A stretch of 64,000 bases of DNA from Synechococcales cyanobacterium C42_A2020_086 (lineage in GTDB: Bacteria; Cyanobacteriota; Cyanobacteriia; Elainellales; Elainellaceae). The notes beneath the pieces were generated by a model. It did no database searches. It had not been told where the DNA came from and was given only the letters and a program-made list of their open reading frames with translations. Each line of letters begins with the position of its first letter. Within the stretch, counting starts at the first letter, position 1. The position numbers and the translations under genes were made by a program. The stretch spans positions 248,001-312,000 of the forward strand of contig JACYLU010000002.1 in NCBI GenBank assembly GCA_015272325.1, given 5' to 3'. Positions 55,446 to 64,000 of this stretch are shown here, one piece after another.

Positions 55446-55784
55446 ATGACAACCTCTCTTGAACCAGCCCTTCAGTACGGCATTGTGCTCGTCACGGCAG
55501 CCTCGCAGACCGAAGCCGAGCAGCTGGCGCGGGCACTTGTGGAGGCAAAGCTGGCGGCCTGCGTGAATTTTTGGCCGATTCGTTCGGTCTACACCTGGAA
55601 AGGCGAGGTGCAGCAGGAAGACGAATGGCAGCTAATCATCAAAACCGACCTTAGCCAGTTTGCGCTTCTAGAAGCTCAGATTCGAAGATTGCACTCCTAT
55701 GAGGTGCCAGAAGTGATTGCTCTACCGCTAGTGGCTGGCTCACAGCCCTACCTCGATTGGATGGCAGCGCAGTTAATCCGCTAG
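55446..55784 (+). CDS. cutA: CutA1 divalent-cation tolerance protein
   Basis: 112 residues, the full CutA trimer fold. The family motifs AACVNFWPIRSVYTWKGEVQQEDEW and LIIKTD are present, as is LHSYEVPEVIALPLV. Associated with copper tolerance; trimeric ferredoxin-like protein whose exact role is debated. It overlaps the stop of the following minus-strand gene by 4 bp. Confidence 0.94.
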   Translation: MTTSLEPALQYGIVLVTAASQTEAEQLARALVEAKLAACVNFWPIRSVYTWKGEVQQEDEWQLIIKTDLSQFALLEAQIRRLHSYEVPEVIALPLVAGSQPYLDWMAAQLIR

Positions 55785-56365
55785 GGCATCTGAGCTTGCC
55801 CAGCATAGGTCCATTCGCTGCTGAGATTTTGCCCAACAATGCTGAGCTGTTCTAGAACGCCTTGCCGATCTGGAGCAAACCGCAACGTGCGCACCTCTGC
55901 CCAATTCAAAGGCGTTTCAATTTTGAGCCGCAGCATGCCCGTGGCTTCATCCACATCAAGCACCTCGTAGGGAAGCACTTGGGTAATGGGCTGTGCTGAC
56001 TGACCAATCTGGATAACAATCGTTACCTGATCGGGGGCGAAATAATAGAGGCGTCTGCCGTTGTCAACACTCCATGTGCCCAGAAGTGCCTCCTTCAATG
56101 ACAAGGAAGGTCTGGCGTCGAGATGGGGATCTGCCTCTGAGCCTGCAGCCCAAGCAGCAGCAGATTCTACCGCCGGCAAGGTAGGTAAGCACGCTGCGGG
56201 ATGGGTCGGTTGTACCCAGCTCCCCCCGGCACAGGCTCCCGTCAGTGGAGCAGCGGAATCGGCCCAAACCGGGGTATTGAATCCCCAACTGCTACCGATA
56301 ATCAGAACCATGACAGAGAGGGAGGAGAGCGAGGAGCCGCGACGCGGATGCCTAACGTTGGGCAT
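55781..56365 (-). CDS. Secreted hypothetical protein
   Basis: About 194 residues. N-terminal signal-like segment (SVMVLIIGSSWGF...PVWADS), then Ala/Pro-rich stretch and a beta-rich C-terminal domain (ALLGTWSVDNGRRLYYFAPDQVTIVIQ) that resembles a small lipocalin-like fold. Start at 56365 chosen for the nearby AGG. Family not recognised. Confidence 0.55.
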   Translation of the reverse strand: MPNVRHPRRGSSLSSLSVMVLIIGSSWGFNTPVWADSAAPLTGACAGGSWVQPTHPAACLPTLPAVESAAAWAAGSEADPHLDARPSLSLKEALLGTWSVDNGRRLYYFAPDQVTIVIQIGQSAQPITQVLPYEVLDVDEATGMLRLKIETPLNWAEVRTLRFAPDRQGVLEQLSIVGQNLSSEWTYAGQAQMP

Positions 56366-56899
56366 GACCTGAGATCCTGGCAAATGCAGTATGAGCATGG
56401 AGTTGAATGGCAGAGAGGTTAATCAACTGCCCCAGCGGATGGTCAAATCACCTGATTGGATGACCCCCTAAGGATAGTTGATTTTTCTCAGTTCAGATAC
56501 AATAAAAACAGAGCACATGGATAAAAATTGCAGATCTCTGGAGATTCAATCTGCTGTGTGCGATACGTTGAGTTAAACCAAAAGCAAAAGTAAAATTTTT
56601 ATGCTGTCGCTGTTCACGTATGGTCTGACATTCGGCATTGCTGAACCTCAGTCAGGCACAAAGGAACCAGGTCTGAAGCTAAATTCTTTGCAGTCGTTCA
56701 ATTCCTCTATTGAAGTCCCTGCGGAAGCAGACACCCGAGTTCCGACTCACTTCGTTCGCTTCGTTCAGATGTTGCTTCGCCGTCAAACAGGGGGTGACTG
56801 ATTCGCGCCATCCAGGTCTCTGAAATGAGTATTCCCAAATATACTTAACTATTGCTTGGCGGTTGTCTGCCGCCGAGTCGGATGGTGCCATCCTCTATC
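56366..56899. other. Gene-free stretch between secreted-protein genes
   Basis: About 534 bp. A 66-codon plus frame at 56601 is not supported. A short stem at 56858-56874 is a possible weak terminator of the following minus-strand gene. Confidence 0.45.
56858..56874 (-). terminator. Possible weak terminator stem
   Basis: GGCGG and CCGCC, seven-base loop, 25 bp past the stop of the 140-residue gene on the minus strand. No T tract. Confidence 0.3.
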
Positions 56900-57307
56900 C
56901 TAGGCTTGGCAGACAGGCTTGCCGTTGGCATTAAGCTTGATAGTTCCTTCCTGCCCTTCGATGGTGAATGGAACTTCGCCGGCTGGGGTTTGTCGTACGA
57001 GTACTGGTGAGGATTTCAGACATTCCAGCACTGCTTCACCCCAGGTTGGCACATCTGTGGCGCTGTCCAAAATTGGCGTATCGCTGGTAATGGAGGAGTC
57101 TTGAACGATGGAAATCTCCATCGGCAGCGTATAGTAGATTGGCAATACCGGTCTAGAGGGAATTTCGACATCTCGACCGCCCACAATCGTTTCCTCGTCG
57201 GGAGCGTAGGTTTGCGCCGTCTGGGAGCGGGGTGCCTGGGCTGCCGCGGCTGAGGAATACCCTACCCCTAGCAGGAAGAGTGCGGCGGTGAGTAATAGTT
57301 TTAACAT
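56900..57307 (-). CDS. Secreted hypothetical protein
   Basis: About 135 residues. Signal peptide MLKLLLTAALFLLGVGYSSA, then a short extended region and a conserved C-terminal part with two cysteines (VLECLKSSPVL, NGKPVCQA). Start at MLKLL is preferred over a TTG five codons up. Family not recognised. Confidence 0.6.
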   Translation of the reverse strand: MLKLLLTAALFLLGVGYSSAAAAQAPRSQTAQTYAPDEETIVGGRDVEIPSRPVLPIYYTLPMEISIVQDSSITSDTPILDSATDVPTWGEAVLECLKSSPVLVRQTPAGEVPFTIEGQEGTIKLNANGKPVCQA

Positions 57308-57472
57308 GGAAGTCAATAGCACTAAAGACGAAATGGCAATTGCAAGTGAATTATAGGGTGAATTCTACCGTTTTGCAGAACAATAGAAACAGTAGAAAAG
57401 TACAACAATTGGGTTGCCACCGGTTTCACCTATGCCATCTGCGCCTCAGTGATTTGCGCCTGACTGTGGGTC

Positions 57473-58183
57473 CTAAGGTATGACGGTAACAGGCGTGCCC
57501 AAGTTGACCTGAGCATAGAGGGCCTCCACATCCGCATTGCGCATCCGAATACAGCCGTGGGACACCGCCTGACCAATCAACTCTTCTTGATAGGTACCAT
57601 GGAAACCAATTTGATGGGTGCCATCGAGCCAGAAACCGATCCAGCGTGACCCCAGGGGATTGCCGTATCCCGAAGGCACAATTTCGCCGGTAATCGGGTT
57701 CTGCCATATGGGATCAACCTGCATCGAAAGCACATGAAATTCCCCTGTCGGTGTTTCCCAGCCTTCCCGCCCAATTGCGATCGGATACTGGGTCTGCAAC
57801 ACACCGCCCTCGTAAAGGAAAACCTGACGCTCGCTCAAATCAACGACTAGTGCTAGCGATTGAGCCATACCCACAACGGGTAGAGCCGGCTGAAGCACGG
57901 CTGCGACCCCCATTTGTATAGAAGTTTGCATGGAAGCGGCGTCCCGAGGCTTGGCTGGCTCTACCGAAGCGACTGGGGCAGCCGGAATGGGCGCAGCTAC
58001 GATGGGGCTAGCTCCTTCATTGATCCCTTCACTGACAGTGGGACTGGCAGCATCCACAGACGACCCGCGAGCTTGAATCATCATCAGCAGAGCAGCCGTA
58101 ATAAAGCTCAGAACCATAAAGCTCTGAGTCAGGGAATCATATCTGCCTCTTATTGTTCGATTCAGCCGTCCTTGCGAAGCCAC
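57473..58183 (-). CDS. L,D-transpeptidase (YkuD family)
   Basis: 236 residues. Hydrophobic anchor (about 24-37), a Pro/Ala-rich linker, and a YkuD catalytic domain (about 110-236) with the active-site motif SHGCIRMRN: His209 and Cys211. The family cross-links peptidoglycan at L,D-centres or attaches proteins to it. GTG start; an ATG at residue 23 (MVLSFITAALL) is the alternative. All catalytic residues are seen. Confidence 0.9.
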   Translation of the reverse strand: MASQGRLNRTIRGRYDSLTQSFMVLSFITAALLMMIQARGSSVDAASPTVSEGINEGASPIVAAPIPAAPVASVEPAKPRDAASMQTSIQMGVAAVLQPALPVVGMAQSLALVVDLSERQVFLYEGGVLQTQYPIAIGREGWETPTGEFHVLSMQVDPIWQNPITGEIVPSGYGNPLGSRWIGFWLDGTHQIGFHGTYQEELIGQAVSHGCIRMRNADVEALYAQVNLGTPVTVIP

Positions 58184-58331
58184 AGCGACCCACTCTCAGC
58201 AGTCCTGAAAAACCAGCTTATGGTTTGGTTAGAGGTGTCTAGGCAGGCTCTCGATAAGCATTTTTCATGCAACGGGTTGCTGCCTATGGAAATTCTATCC
58301 CGTTAACAACCATGACTTAAACGACTATGAC

Positions 58332-58916
58332 TCAAAAGAGATAAGGAATGAGGCGCTTTGTCCGCTGCATATATGCTTTGTATTCCTCGCCGAACTGTTC
58401 CAGCATCATCTGCTCTTCATTGCCGATCCGGAAGATGTATAGGGCTGCAAACGAGATCAGTCCAGCTAGACCGGCAATCCAGTTGGGCAAGAGCAATGCT
58501 TGCGCAGCGCACCACAGCCAGATAGCAGTGTACATGGGATGACGGATGGTTTGATAAACACCGTTGCTGATAAGGGTATGTCCTTCTCTAATCTCCAATG
58601 TGGGTGACCAATTCCTGCCCAAGTCATCGTGAGAACGCCAAAATAGCCAGAGCGAGATCCCGAAACAAAGGACTCCTAAATAACCGACCCAGGGCACGGG
58701 ATTGTAATCGGCAACACGGAGCCAGGGAGAAAAAACGTAAATTAAAGGCAGAATCACCATCCCGATAAACACGAGGACAAGCAGGATTTTCTCTTGTGCT
58801 GTTTTGCGATCGACAGAAACGGTGTTCTTCTTGTTTTCGCGTTGATAAGGAGAGCGAATCGCAAAAGCAGAGACAAACCCAATCAGGAAGAGTATTTTTA
58901 GAGTCAGCGTGTTCAT
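58332..58916 (-). CDS. Isoprenylcysteine carboxyl methyltransferase-like protein
   Basis: 194 residues with four or five membrane helices and the ICMT/PEMT-like signature RHPMYTAIWLW, with a conserved NEEQMMLEQFGEEYKAYMQRTKRLIPYLF C-terminus. Start at MNTLTLKILFL with GAGG 8 nt upstream. In bacteria the substrate is usually not isoprenylcysteine; phospholipid or small-molecule methylation is possible. Confidence 0.8.
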   Translation of the reverse strand: MNTLTLKILFLIGFVSAFAIRSPYQRENKKNTVSVDRKTAQEKILLVLVFIGMVILPLIYVFSPWLRVADYNPVPWVGYLGVLCFGISLWLFWRSHDDLGRNWSPTLEIREGHTLISNGVYQTIRHPMYTAIWLWCAAQALLLPNWIAGLAGLISFAALYIFRIGNEEQMMLEQFGEEYKAYMQRTKRLIPYLF

Positions 58917-59166
58917 TGCGTCTGCCTCACTGCTGGCAATGTAAACTCGTTTGACCATTACTAATTAGTCCTAATTAGGCACCAGGTCAATTACCAGTCA
59001 GTGTAGCAACTAGACTCGGAGTATTCTCAACAAAGCTCCGTGGCTTTTTGCGCCTTGATTCCTCAATGACTGTTTTCCGATGCCGCCATATGTCATCACG
59101 GTCATGCAAAAAAGCAGTTGCACCAAAGCGTGACATCCTAGGCTGAGAGGCATCGCCTGCTTGGTT

Positions 59167-61344
59167 TCATTCGATGGGCTGGATCTCGGCCCTAAGTCCG
59201 TTTTGCTGGCAGAGTTCCACCGCTTCTTGGGCATTGTCAGCATTGCTAAACGCGCCGATCTGCATCACCGATTGACCGTTGGCAGAGGTAGCAAAGGCGT
59301 CCGGCATCAGCGACCGCACCAACAACCGCTCCTCCTCGGTGGAAGCTGCCACCACAACGCGATATCGCACATTGGCACGATAGCTTGCTAGGGCAATGCC
59401 TCTAGCTGTACCGCCAGCAATTTCAATACGCGGCAGATTCCCCGTGTTGCCGAGGGGAATATCGCCACTGGGCACCGGCAAGATTTCGGCCCGCGCCGGA
59501 TCGGAGGTCTCCTGGGCTGGAGCCGTTGGGGGCGGAACCGGAGGCGGCGATGGTGCAGCGGCCGCGGCGGGCGGAGGCACTGGAATTGGCACCCCTCCCA
59601 AGGTGGGCACCGACTGGTAAGCAACCAACCCCTCTGAACGGGGCAACCCCTGCGATGAATGGACTACGACACTGACAAGCGGCTGCGCCGTAGGGCGAGT
59701 ATCCGGGTTGCTAGCCCTGGCAACTGAGCTGGGTTGTTGAGGGCTGGCTGAAGTTGGCGGCGCGGTTTGTCTCGAGACAGAGGAGCGTTCGGGCGGCGGC
59801 ACTGGGATTTCAATCGCTGCTGGTGTGGCGGCTGCGGCAGGAGGGGTTACTCTGGCGGCCACTGGGGTGGCGATTGCGGATCGATTGGTGGCTGTCGCTC
59901 GGGCTGCCCGCAGCAATCGAACGGCAGTTCGGGTTTCTCCCTGAGCTGAAGATAGAGCTGAGGCAGAGGTTGAACGTTCTGTTGCAGCTGGGGAAACCTG
60001 CAGCGGCTCGGAGGCGAGAGACGACTGAACCGGGGGCAAGGTGGAAATCGCGACCGATGACGATGCAGTTGGGCTGCTTTCTGAGCGTCGAGAGGGTGGC
60101 AGCACGGTGATCTCGCCGGCCGCTTTGACACTGGTATGAACTGCCTCTAGCGATGGTGATGGGCGGGAGGGCGGCAGCGTGGAGATCAGAAGCGACTGGG
60201 AAACCGCGACAGCCGGATGACGAGCAGCCCGAGACGGTAAGCCACTGCCCCGATCCGGCAACGTATCCGAAGGCTGGGCAGCACGATCCTGACCAAGGGG
60301 CATACCAGTAAGATCGACCTGCCCGGCAATCTGCTGCGGATTGAGTTGGTTGCCAATGGCGAGAATCGATCGAGCGGCGGCAGTGGCGTTGATATCGTGC
60401 TGGGCATTGTGAGAAAACTGATTCTCTCCCGGCTCGCTGGTTGTTCCTAGATCTGGCTGCGCTTGGGCTACAACCCTCAGCCCATCCTGCTCGCTGTCTT
60501 CGATGCGGTTTCCCCGCAGCAGCGGTTGGGACTGCTCCTCGACCACAATCCCGGTACGGTTCTGGCTAATGCGATTGTTCAGCAGGTGTGGTGCTGCCTG
60601 ACCCTGAACGGCAATGCCGACGCCTGTACGCTGAAAGATGTTCTGACGAATCTGGGGGCGAGCATCTCCGCTGACCGTAACCCCTTGCTGCGCGTTGAGC
60701 ATAAACAAATTGCCCTGAAGCGTGGCAGCACTGCGACCGGCAACGGCAATGCCAGCCTGCCCGTTTCCCGAAAATGTATTGCGCTGCACCGTCGGGCTAG
60801 AGGACTCTAGCCACAATCCATAACCCTCTGGGTTAGTCACCGTGATACCCGTCAAGGTACTTCGATCTGCGCCCACAAGCGCCACATGCCGTGCTGGGGC
60901 ACCAGGAGTCTCGTGCCACTCGCCGCCTCCCTGCAGCAACACCCCCTGACCCAATGCCTCTGGGTCTCCCTCAATCGTCACATCGGCTTTCATCAGAATG
61001 GGGAAGCGTTCCCCGGTTTCGCGGCGGTAGGTTCCGGGAGCCAGACGAATCACAGTCTGCGGCTGCGCCATTTCCAGAGCATAGGTGAGTGTGCGAAAGG
61101 GAGCAGATTCACTGCCGCCGGTTGGCTGATCGCGCCCAGTGCGAGGATCAACAAACACGATAGGCTGTGTTTGAGTTTGGGTCTGCGCCTGCGCGGTTGA
61201 CGGCAACTGAGCAAGAGCATCTGCAGGCAACTCGGACAAGGAAACAGGAAGAGCTGCAATCGGCTTTTCCCAGCCTGCCAGCAAGGTGGACAAACAGCCC
61301 GTTCCTGCCGCTAAGATGAACACTTTAACGTTGAGTACAACCAT
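59167..61344 (-). CDS. DUF1565 beta-helix protein with SPOR-like tail
   Basis: 725 residues. N-terminal hydrophobic segment (about 5-25), then a right-handed parallel beta-helix (DUF1565/pectate-lyase-like, about 60-340: LTYALEMAQPQTVIRLAPGTY, GNTFSGNGQAGIAV-type turns). A long Pro/Ala/Ser-rich region (about 360-640) and a C-terminal SPOR-like domain (about 655-725, YRVVVAASTEEERLLVRSL) complete it. SPOR domains bind denuded peptidoglycan at division sites; the beta-helix could bind or modify glycans. The exact domain boundaries are approximate. Exported envelope protein. Confidence 0.75.
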   Translation of the reverse strand: MVVLNVKVFILAAGTGCLSTLLAGWEKPIAALPVSLSELPADALAQLPSTAQAQTQTQTQPIVFVDPRTGRDQPTGGSESAPFRTLTYALEMAQPQTVIRLAPGTYRRETGERFPILMKADVTIEGDPEALGQGVLLQGGGEWHETPGAPARHVALVGADRSTLTGITVTNPEGYGLWLESSSPTVQRNTFSGNGQAGIAVAGRSAATLQGNLFMLNAQQGVTVSGDARPQIRQNIFQRTGVGIAVQGQAAPHLLNNRISQNRTGIVVEEQSQPLLRGNRIEDSEQDGLRVVAQAQPDLGTTSEPGENQFSHNAQHDINATAAARSILAIGNQLNPQQIAGQVDLTGMPLGQDRAAQPSDTLPDRGSGLPSRAARHPAVAVSQSLLISTLPPSRPSPSLEAVHTSVKAAGEITVLPPSRRSESSPTASSSVAISTLPPVQSSLASEPLQVSPAATERSTSASALSSAQGETRTAVRLLRAARATATNRSAIATPVAARVTPPAAAATPAAIEIPVPPPERSSVSRQTAPPTSASPQQPSSVARASNPDTRPTAQPLVSVVVHSSQGLPRSEGLVAYQSVPTLGGVPIPVPPPAAAAAPSPPPVPPPTAPAQETSDPARAEILPVPSGDIPLGNTGNLPRIEIAGGTARGIALASYRANVRYRVVVAASTEEERLLVRSLMPDAFATSANGQSVMQIGAFSNADNAQEAVELCQQNGLRAEIQPIE

Positions 61345-61391
61345 TCCATTTCAGGGAAGCTTGGTTAGCAGGAGCTGAGTGAGCCATGGAG

Positions 61392-61444
61392 TGGGGGTCC
61401 TGTTCTAAACTGGGTATTAATGCTCCTCCTAGAACAGCACCCCA
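61392..61444. promoter_or_regulatory. Strong imperfect inverted repeat upstream of thiE
   Basis: TGGGGGTCCTGTTCTA (61392-61407) pairs with TAGAACAGCACCCCA (61430-61444), 14 of 15 positions with one bulge. It lies in the region shared by the divergent DUF1565 and thiE genes. Confidence 0.55.
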
Positions 61445-61598
61445 ACTCTGAAACACCGCTGAATTGGTGTAGTTGATTTAATTTTGACCTATTTTTCTCT
61501 GAACGCGACAATATAGCGATATTTAGACGTAAAGTTTTGATGAGCTGGCATTCTCTGGTCCGACAGCGAGTGTATTAGGCTATTAGGATTCAAAAAGA

Positions 61599-62681
61599 GT
61601 GAAATCTGCTATGGGCGACGCTAGCCATTCCCACCTCTCGCAGTCCTTGATCTATCGCATCCTGGATGCAAATTTGGACCGCGCTCGCGAAGGCTTGCGA
61701 ATCATCGAAGAGTGGTGTCGATTCGGTCTCAACAGCGCCCCCCTCACCGAGGAGTGCAAGTCGCTGCGGCAAGAACTGGCAAAATGGCATCGCGATGAGT
61801 TTCGAGCCGCTCGCGATACCCTCGGCGATCCAGGTACCGATCTGAGTCATCCCCAAGAAGAACAGCGCCACAGCCTCAGCGACGTGCTGCGCAGCAATTT
61901 CTGTCGGGTACAGGAAGCCCTGCGCGTCTTGGAGGAATACGGCAAGCTCGACTCCGCAGCCATGGGAGCTGCCTGCAAACAGTTGCGCTACCGGGTCTAC
62001 ACCTTGGAGAGTCAGTTGACCGGCTGGCAACGGCATCAGAAGCTCCAGAGTGCCTATCTTTATCTGGTGACATCGCCGGTGGAGAATCTGCTGGCAGTGG
62101 TTGAGGCGGCTTTGGAAGGTGGGCTAACGCTGGTTCAGTATCGGGATAAAGACGCGGACGATTTGACTCGTCTTCGCACCGCTGAGAAGCTGAAACAGCT
62201 CTGCCATCGCTACGGAGCCTTGTTCCTAATTAACGATCGGGTGGATCTGGCCCTAGCCGTTGAAGCTGACGGTGTGCATCTCGGGCAACAGGATGTGCCG
62301 ATTGCCTTTGCCCGGCAACTCTTGGGTCCGCAGCGGCTGATTGGTCGCTCGACTACCAATCCCGAAGAGATGCGGCGAGCTTTGCAGGACGGTGCGGACT
62401 ACATCGGCGTGGGTCCAGTTTACGCGACGCCTACAAAAGTCGGTAAACCTGCCGCCGGATTGGAATACGTCCGCTACGCTGTGCAGCACGCTACGGTGCC
62501 CTGGTTTGCGATTGGCGGCATCAACCCCGAGAACTTGGCAGATGTACTAACTGCCGGAGCCGAACGAGTGGCGGTGGTGCGCGCCATCATGGAAGCAGAG
62601 CAGCCGACGTTGCTTACCCAGTTTTTTGTGTCGCAGCTCAACCGCGTGCAAACCGTACGAGCTAGCGAAGCGAGAAAATGA
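61599..62681 (+). CDS. thiE: Thiamine-phosphate synthase with N-terminal extension
   Basis: Joins the pyrimidine and thiazole halves of thiamine; 360 residues, the cyanobacterial fused form. About 1-140 is the helical N-terminal domain found on these ThiE proteins (LDANLDRAREGLRIIEEW). About 150-360 is the ThiE barrel: TLVQYRDKDADD, LINDRVDLALAVEADGVHLGQQDVP, YIGVGPVYATPTK and FAIGGINPENL. Starts GTG; a later ATG at MGDASHSHLS is an alternative. thiS follows after 52 bp. Confidence 0.94.
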   Translation: MKSAMGDASHSHLSQSLIYRILDANLDRAREGLRIIEEWCRFGLNSAPLTEECKSLRQELAKWHRDEFRAARDTLGDPGTDLSHPQEEQRHSLSDVLRSNFCRVQEALRVLEEYGKLDSAAMGAACKQLRYRVYTLESQLTGWQRHQKLQSAYLYLVTSPVENLLAVVEAALEGGLTLVQYRDKDADDLTRLRTAEKLKQLCHRYGALFLINDRVDLALAVEADGVHLGQQDVPIAFARQLLGPQRLIGRSTTNPEEMRRALQDGADYIGVGPVYATPTKVGKPAAGLEYVRYAVQHATVPWFAIGGINPENLADVLTAGAERVAVVRAIMEAEQPTLLTQFFVSQLNRVQTVRASEARK

Positions 62682-62733
62682 ATCATGTTGCCCTCGAAAG
62701 CATGTTGCCTTCTATTAGTCTCTCGCTGGATCT

Positions 62734-62946
62734 ATGGCTGAAATTGTGACGCTGCAAGTTAACGGCGAACCCCGCCAGTGCCCTGCCCAAACTCCTCTAC
62801 CGCAGTTGCTTGAGCAGTTGGGCATGAATCCCCGCTTGGTGGCCGTGGAATATAACGGCGAGATTTTGCACCGCCAGTTTTGGGCAGACACGCAGGTGCA
62901 AGACGGTGATCGCCTAGAAATTGTCACAATTGTGGGCGGAGGCTGA
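62734..62946 (+). CDS. thiS: Sulfur carrier protein ThiS
   Basis: 70-residue ubiquitin-like sulfur carrier for thiazole synthesis, ending in the required Gly-Gly (IVTIVGGG). PLPQLLEQLGMNPRLVAVEYNGEIL is typical. Downstream of thiE on the same strand. Confidence 0.95.
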   Translation: MAEIVTLQVNGEPRQCPAQTPLPQLLEQLGMNPRLVAVEYNGEILHRQFWADTQVQDGDRLEIVTIVGGG

Positions 62947-63378
62947 AGGGAAATCGTGCCTTGTACGCCAGGTCGCTCAGCCGTGTGGATGAGTTGGCCA
63001 GGAGTTGACCACAGGAGTTGACCAAGAGTTGTCTACGAGTCGTGAAAACCGGCTAGCGTTTCGCACCAACGTCTGAAATGACCTATGCAGCTTCGTTTGA
63101 GCGACAGGATTCTGGTCGGAAATCTCACCTAAAATCCGTCTTAAGCGCGCTTATCTACCCTCGACGAAGGGAGTAGACTAGAAGAGTAACAGCTTTGTAA
63201 CGTTTGGTTAATTTTCTGGGGTCAGTGATCTCTTCGTAAACCGATTCTGCGTCTTAGCCGCAGCTTTTTCGAGGCTTTAATAGATCTCAACGGCGGTTGG
63301 CGTAGGAGAGTTACAGGATGACCCTTAACCCAGCCAAAGCCGGTACGATGACAAATCAGCTTGGACAGGCACGGGACT
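62947..63378. other. Intergenic stretch with tandem repeats
   Basis: About 430 bp; GAGTTGACCA-like units repeat about four times at 62990-63033. No gene is supported. Confidence 0.5.
62990..63033. repeat. Degenerate GAGTTGACC tandem repeat
   Basis: Units GAGTTGGCCAG, GAGTTGACCACAG, GAGTTGACCAA and GAGTTGTC follow one another after thiS. Slippage product; no role seen. Confidence 0.65.
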
Positions 63379-64000
63379 ATGCACAAAAAACTCTTTGCGT
63401 TAATTAAGCCTCTTTTGAAGCCGCTGCTCATTGCTAGCTTGGCCATCATGCTAGTGCTGGGTCAGGCTGATGGTGCTTTAGCGGCCAGCGGTGGACGCAT
63501 TGGCGGCGGTAGCTTCCGCGCCCCGAGCCGCACCTATGCTCCGCCCAGCCGCACCTATGCTCCTCCTGGTGGTGGGTATGGCGGTGGCTACTACTATCCA
63601 GGAGGCGGATTTGGATTTCCCTTCCTCGTTCCGATCTTCGGCATCGGCGGGGGATTTGGTGGTCTGTTCACTATCCTGCTTTTCCTCTCCATTGCTGGCT
63701 TCTTGGTGAGAAGCTTCCGGTCAGTAGCAGGTGAAAGCGGAGACACCTACACCAGCTCTCCTACGGTTTCTGTGAACAAACTGCAAGTCGGGCTGCTGGC
63801 GCAAGCCCGCGAGCTGCAAGCCGACCTCAACCGGATCGGGCAAAATGCCGACACTAGCTCACCGGAAGGCTTGGCTCAGGTGCTGCAAGAAACAACGCTG
63901 GCCTTGCTGCGCCATCCGGAATACTGGGTCTATGCTGGCGGCGAGTCACAACAAACTAGTCTGACGGCTGCCGAAAACCAGTTCAACCGGCTAGCGCTGG
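63379..64000 (+). CDS. DUF1517 family protein, partial at window end
   Basis: At least 207 residues; the end is outside the window. Signal peptide or membrane anchor (IASLAIMLVLGQADGALAAS-type, about 15-36), a Gly/Tyr-rich region with the repeated PSRTYAPP, one hydrophobic segment, then the DUF1517 domain starting VSVNKLQVGLLAQARELQ. Conserved in cyanobacteria and plants, where it is associated with thylakoids; function unknown. Confidence 0.85.
   Translation, partial: MHKKLFALIKPLLKPLLIASLAIMLVLGQADGALAASGGRIGGGSFRAPSRTYAPPSRTYAPPGGGYGGGYYYPGGGFGFPFLVPIFGIGGGFGGLFTILLFLSIAGFLVRSFRSVAGESGDTYTSSPTVSVNKLQVGLLAQARELQADLNRIGQNADTSSPEGLAQVLQETTLALLRHPEYWVYAGGESQQTSLTAAENQFNRLAL

Noticed and set aside
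56601-56801. 66-codon plus frame between secreted-protein genes
   Set aside because: No ribosome site, no recognisable family, composition like surrounding non-coding DNA.
61345-61598. TPP riboswitch upstream of thiE
   Set aside because: No CUGAGA-type conserved core or matching second helix was found in the leader.

Overview
The window is chromosomal DNA from a cyanobacterium, most likely a filamentous Leptolyngbya-like lineage; the genus is inference. Evidence: families found only or mostly in cyanobacteria and plastids (ChlD, the ferredoxin/Ycf35/DUF2997 cluster, SigC- and SigF-like sigma factors, pilB-pilT-pilC, DUF3038/DUF4335, DUF2584, DUF1517, a fused ThiE, an acyl-ACP synthetase-like ligase), and seven HIP1 octamers (GCGATCGC) at 1928, 16417, 28103, 40365, 45999, 50059 and 51745. 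No tRNA, rRNA or CRISPR was recognised.

Layout. 0-10 kb: glycosyltransferase, tandem-GNAT acetyltransferase, SigC-like sigma factor, a 1.4 kb gene-free divergent region, PriA, and the DUF2997-ycf35-ferredoxin cluster. 10-16 kb: the type IV pilus operon pilB-pilT-pilC. 16-23 kb: serine hydrolase, a pentapeptide-repeat/HhH/membrane protein, and ChlD. 22.6-26.2 kb: a large HTH-STAND-WD40 protein. 27-37 kb: NfeD-like pair, SigF-like sigma factor, Bax inhibitor-1 protein, an ABC exporter, ylqD with the pyruvate dehydrogenase E2 gene, an acyl ligase and DUF427. 37-47 kb: DUF3038-DUF4335, an OmpA-type envelope protein, a short RTX-repeat protein, hisIE, hemL and hisB. 47-55 kb: a plastic region. 55-64 kb: CutA, exported proteins, an L,D-transpeptidase, an ICMT-like methyltransferase, a beta-helix/SPOR-like protein, thiE, thiS and a DUF1517 gene that runs off the end.

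The most unusual part is 46.9-55.3 kb. A 654-residue protein with a C-terminal XRE-type helix-turn-helix is divergent from a 596-residue protein with motifs of archaeo-eukaryotic-type primases. The 752-bp gap between them carries a modular array: 9-bp direct repeats (TGTTGACAA), then exactly 4 nt, then the box TCTAGAATC. Three modules are clear and one is degenerate; the last three boxes are exactly 22 bp apart. This looks like an initiator/primase pair with an iteron-type origin or operator inside a chromosome-like context. Decayed transposase fragments (IS5-like, IS3 OrfA-like, IS630-like) and a start-less ORF flank it, which suggests an integrated or captured replicon. That interpretation is inference; the repeat geometry is read directly.

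The other genes are mostly housekeeping. ChlD and HemL both feed chlorophyll synthesis, HisIE and HisB histidine synthesis, ThiE and ThiS thiamine synthesis, and ylqD-E2 are translationally close. The two sigma factors and the pil operon share the window, but nothing in the sequence shows that one regulates the other.
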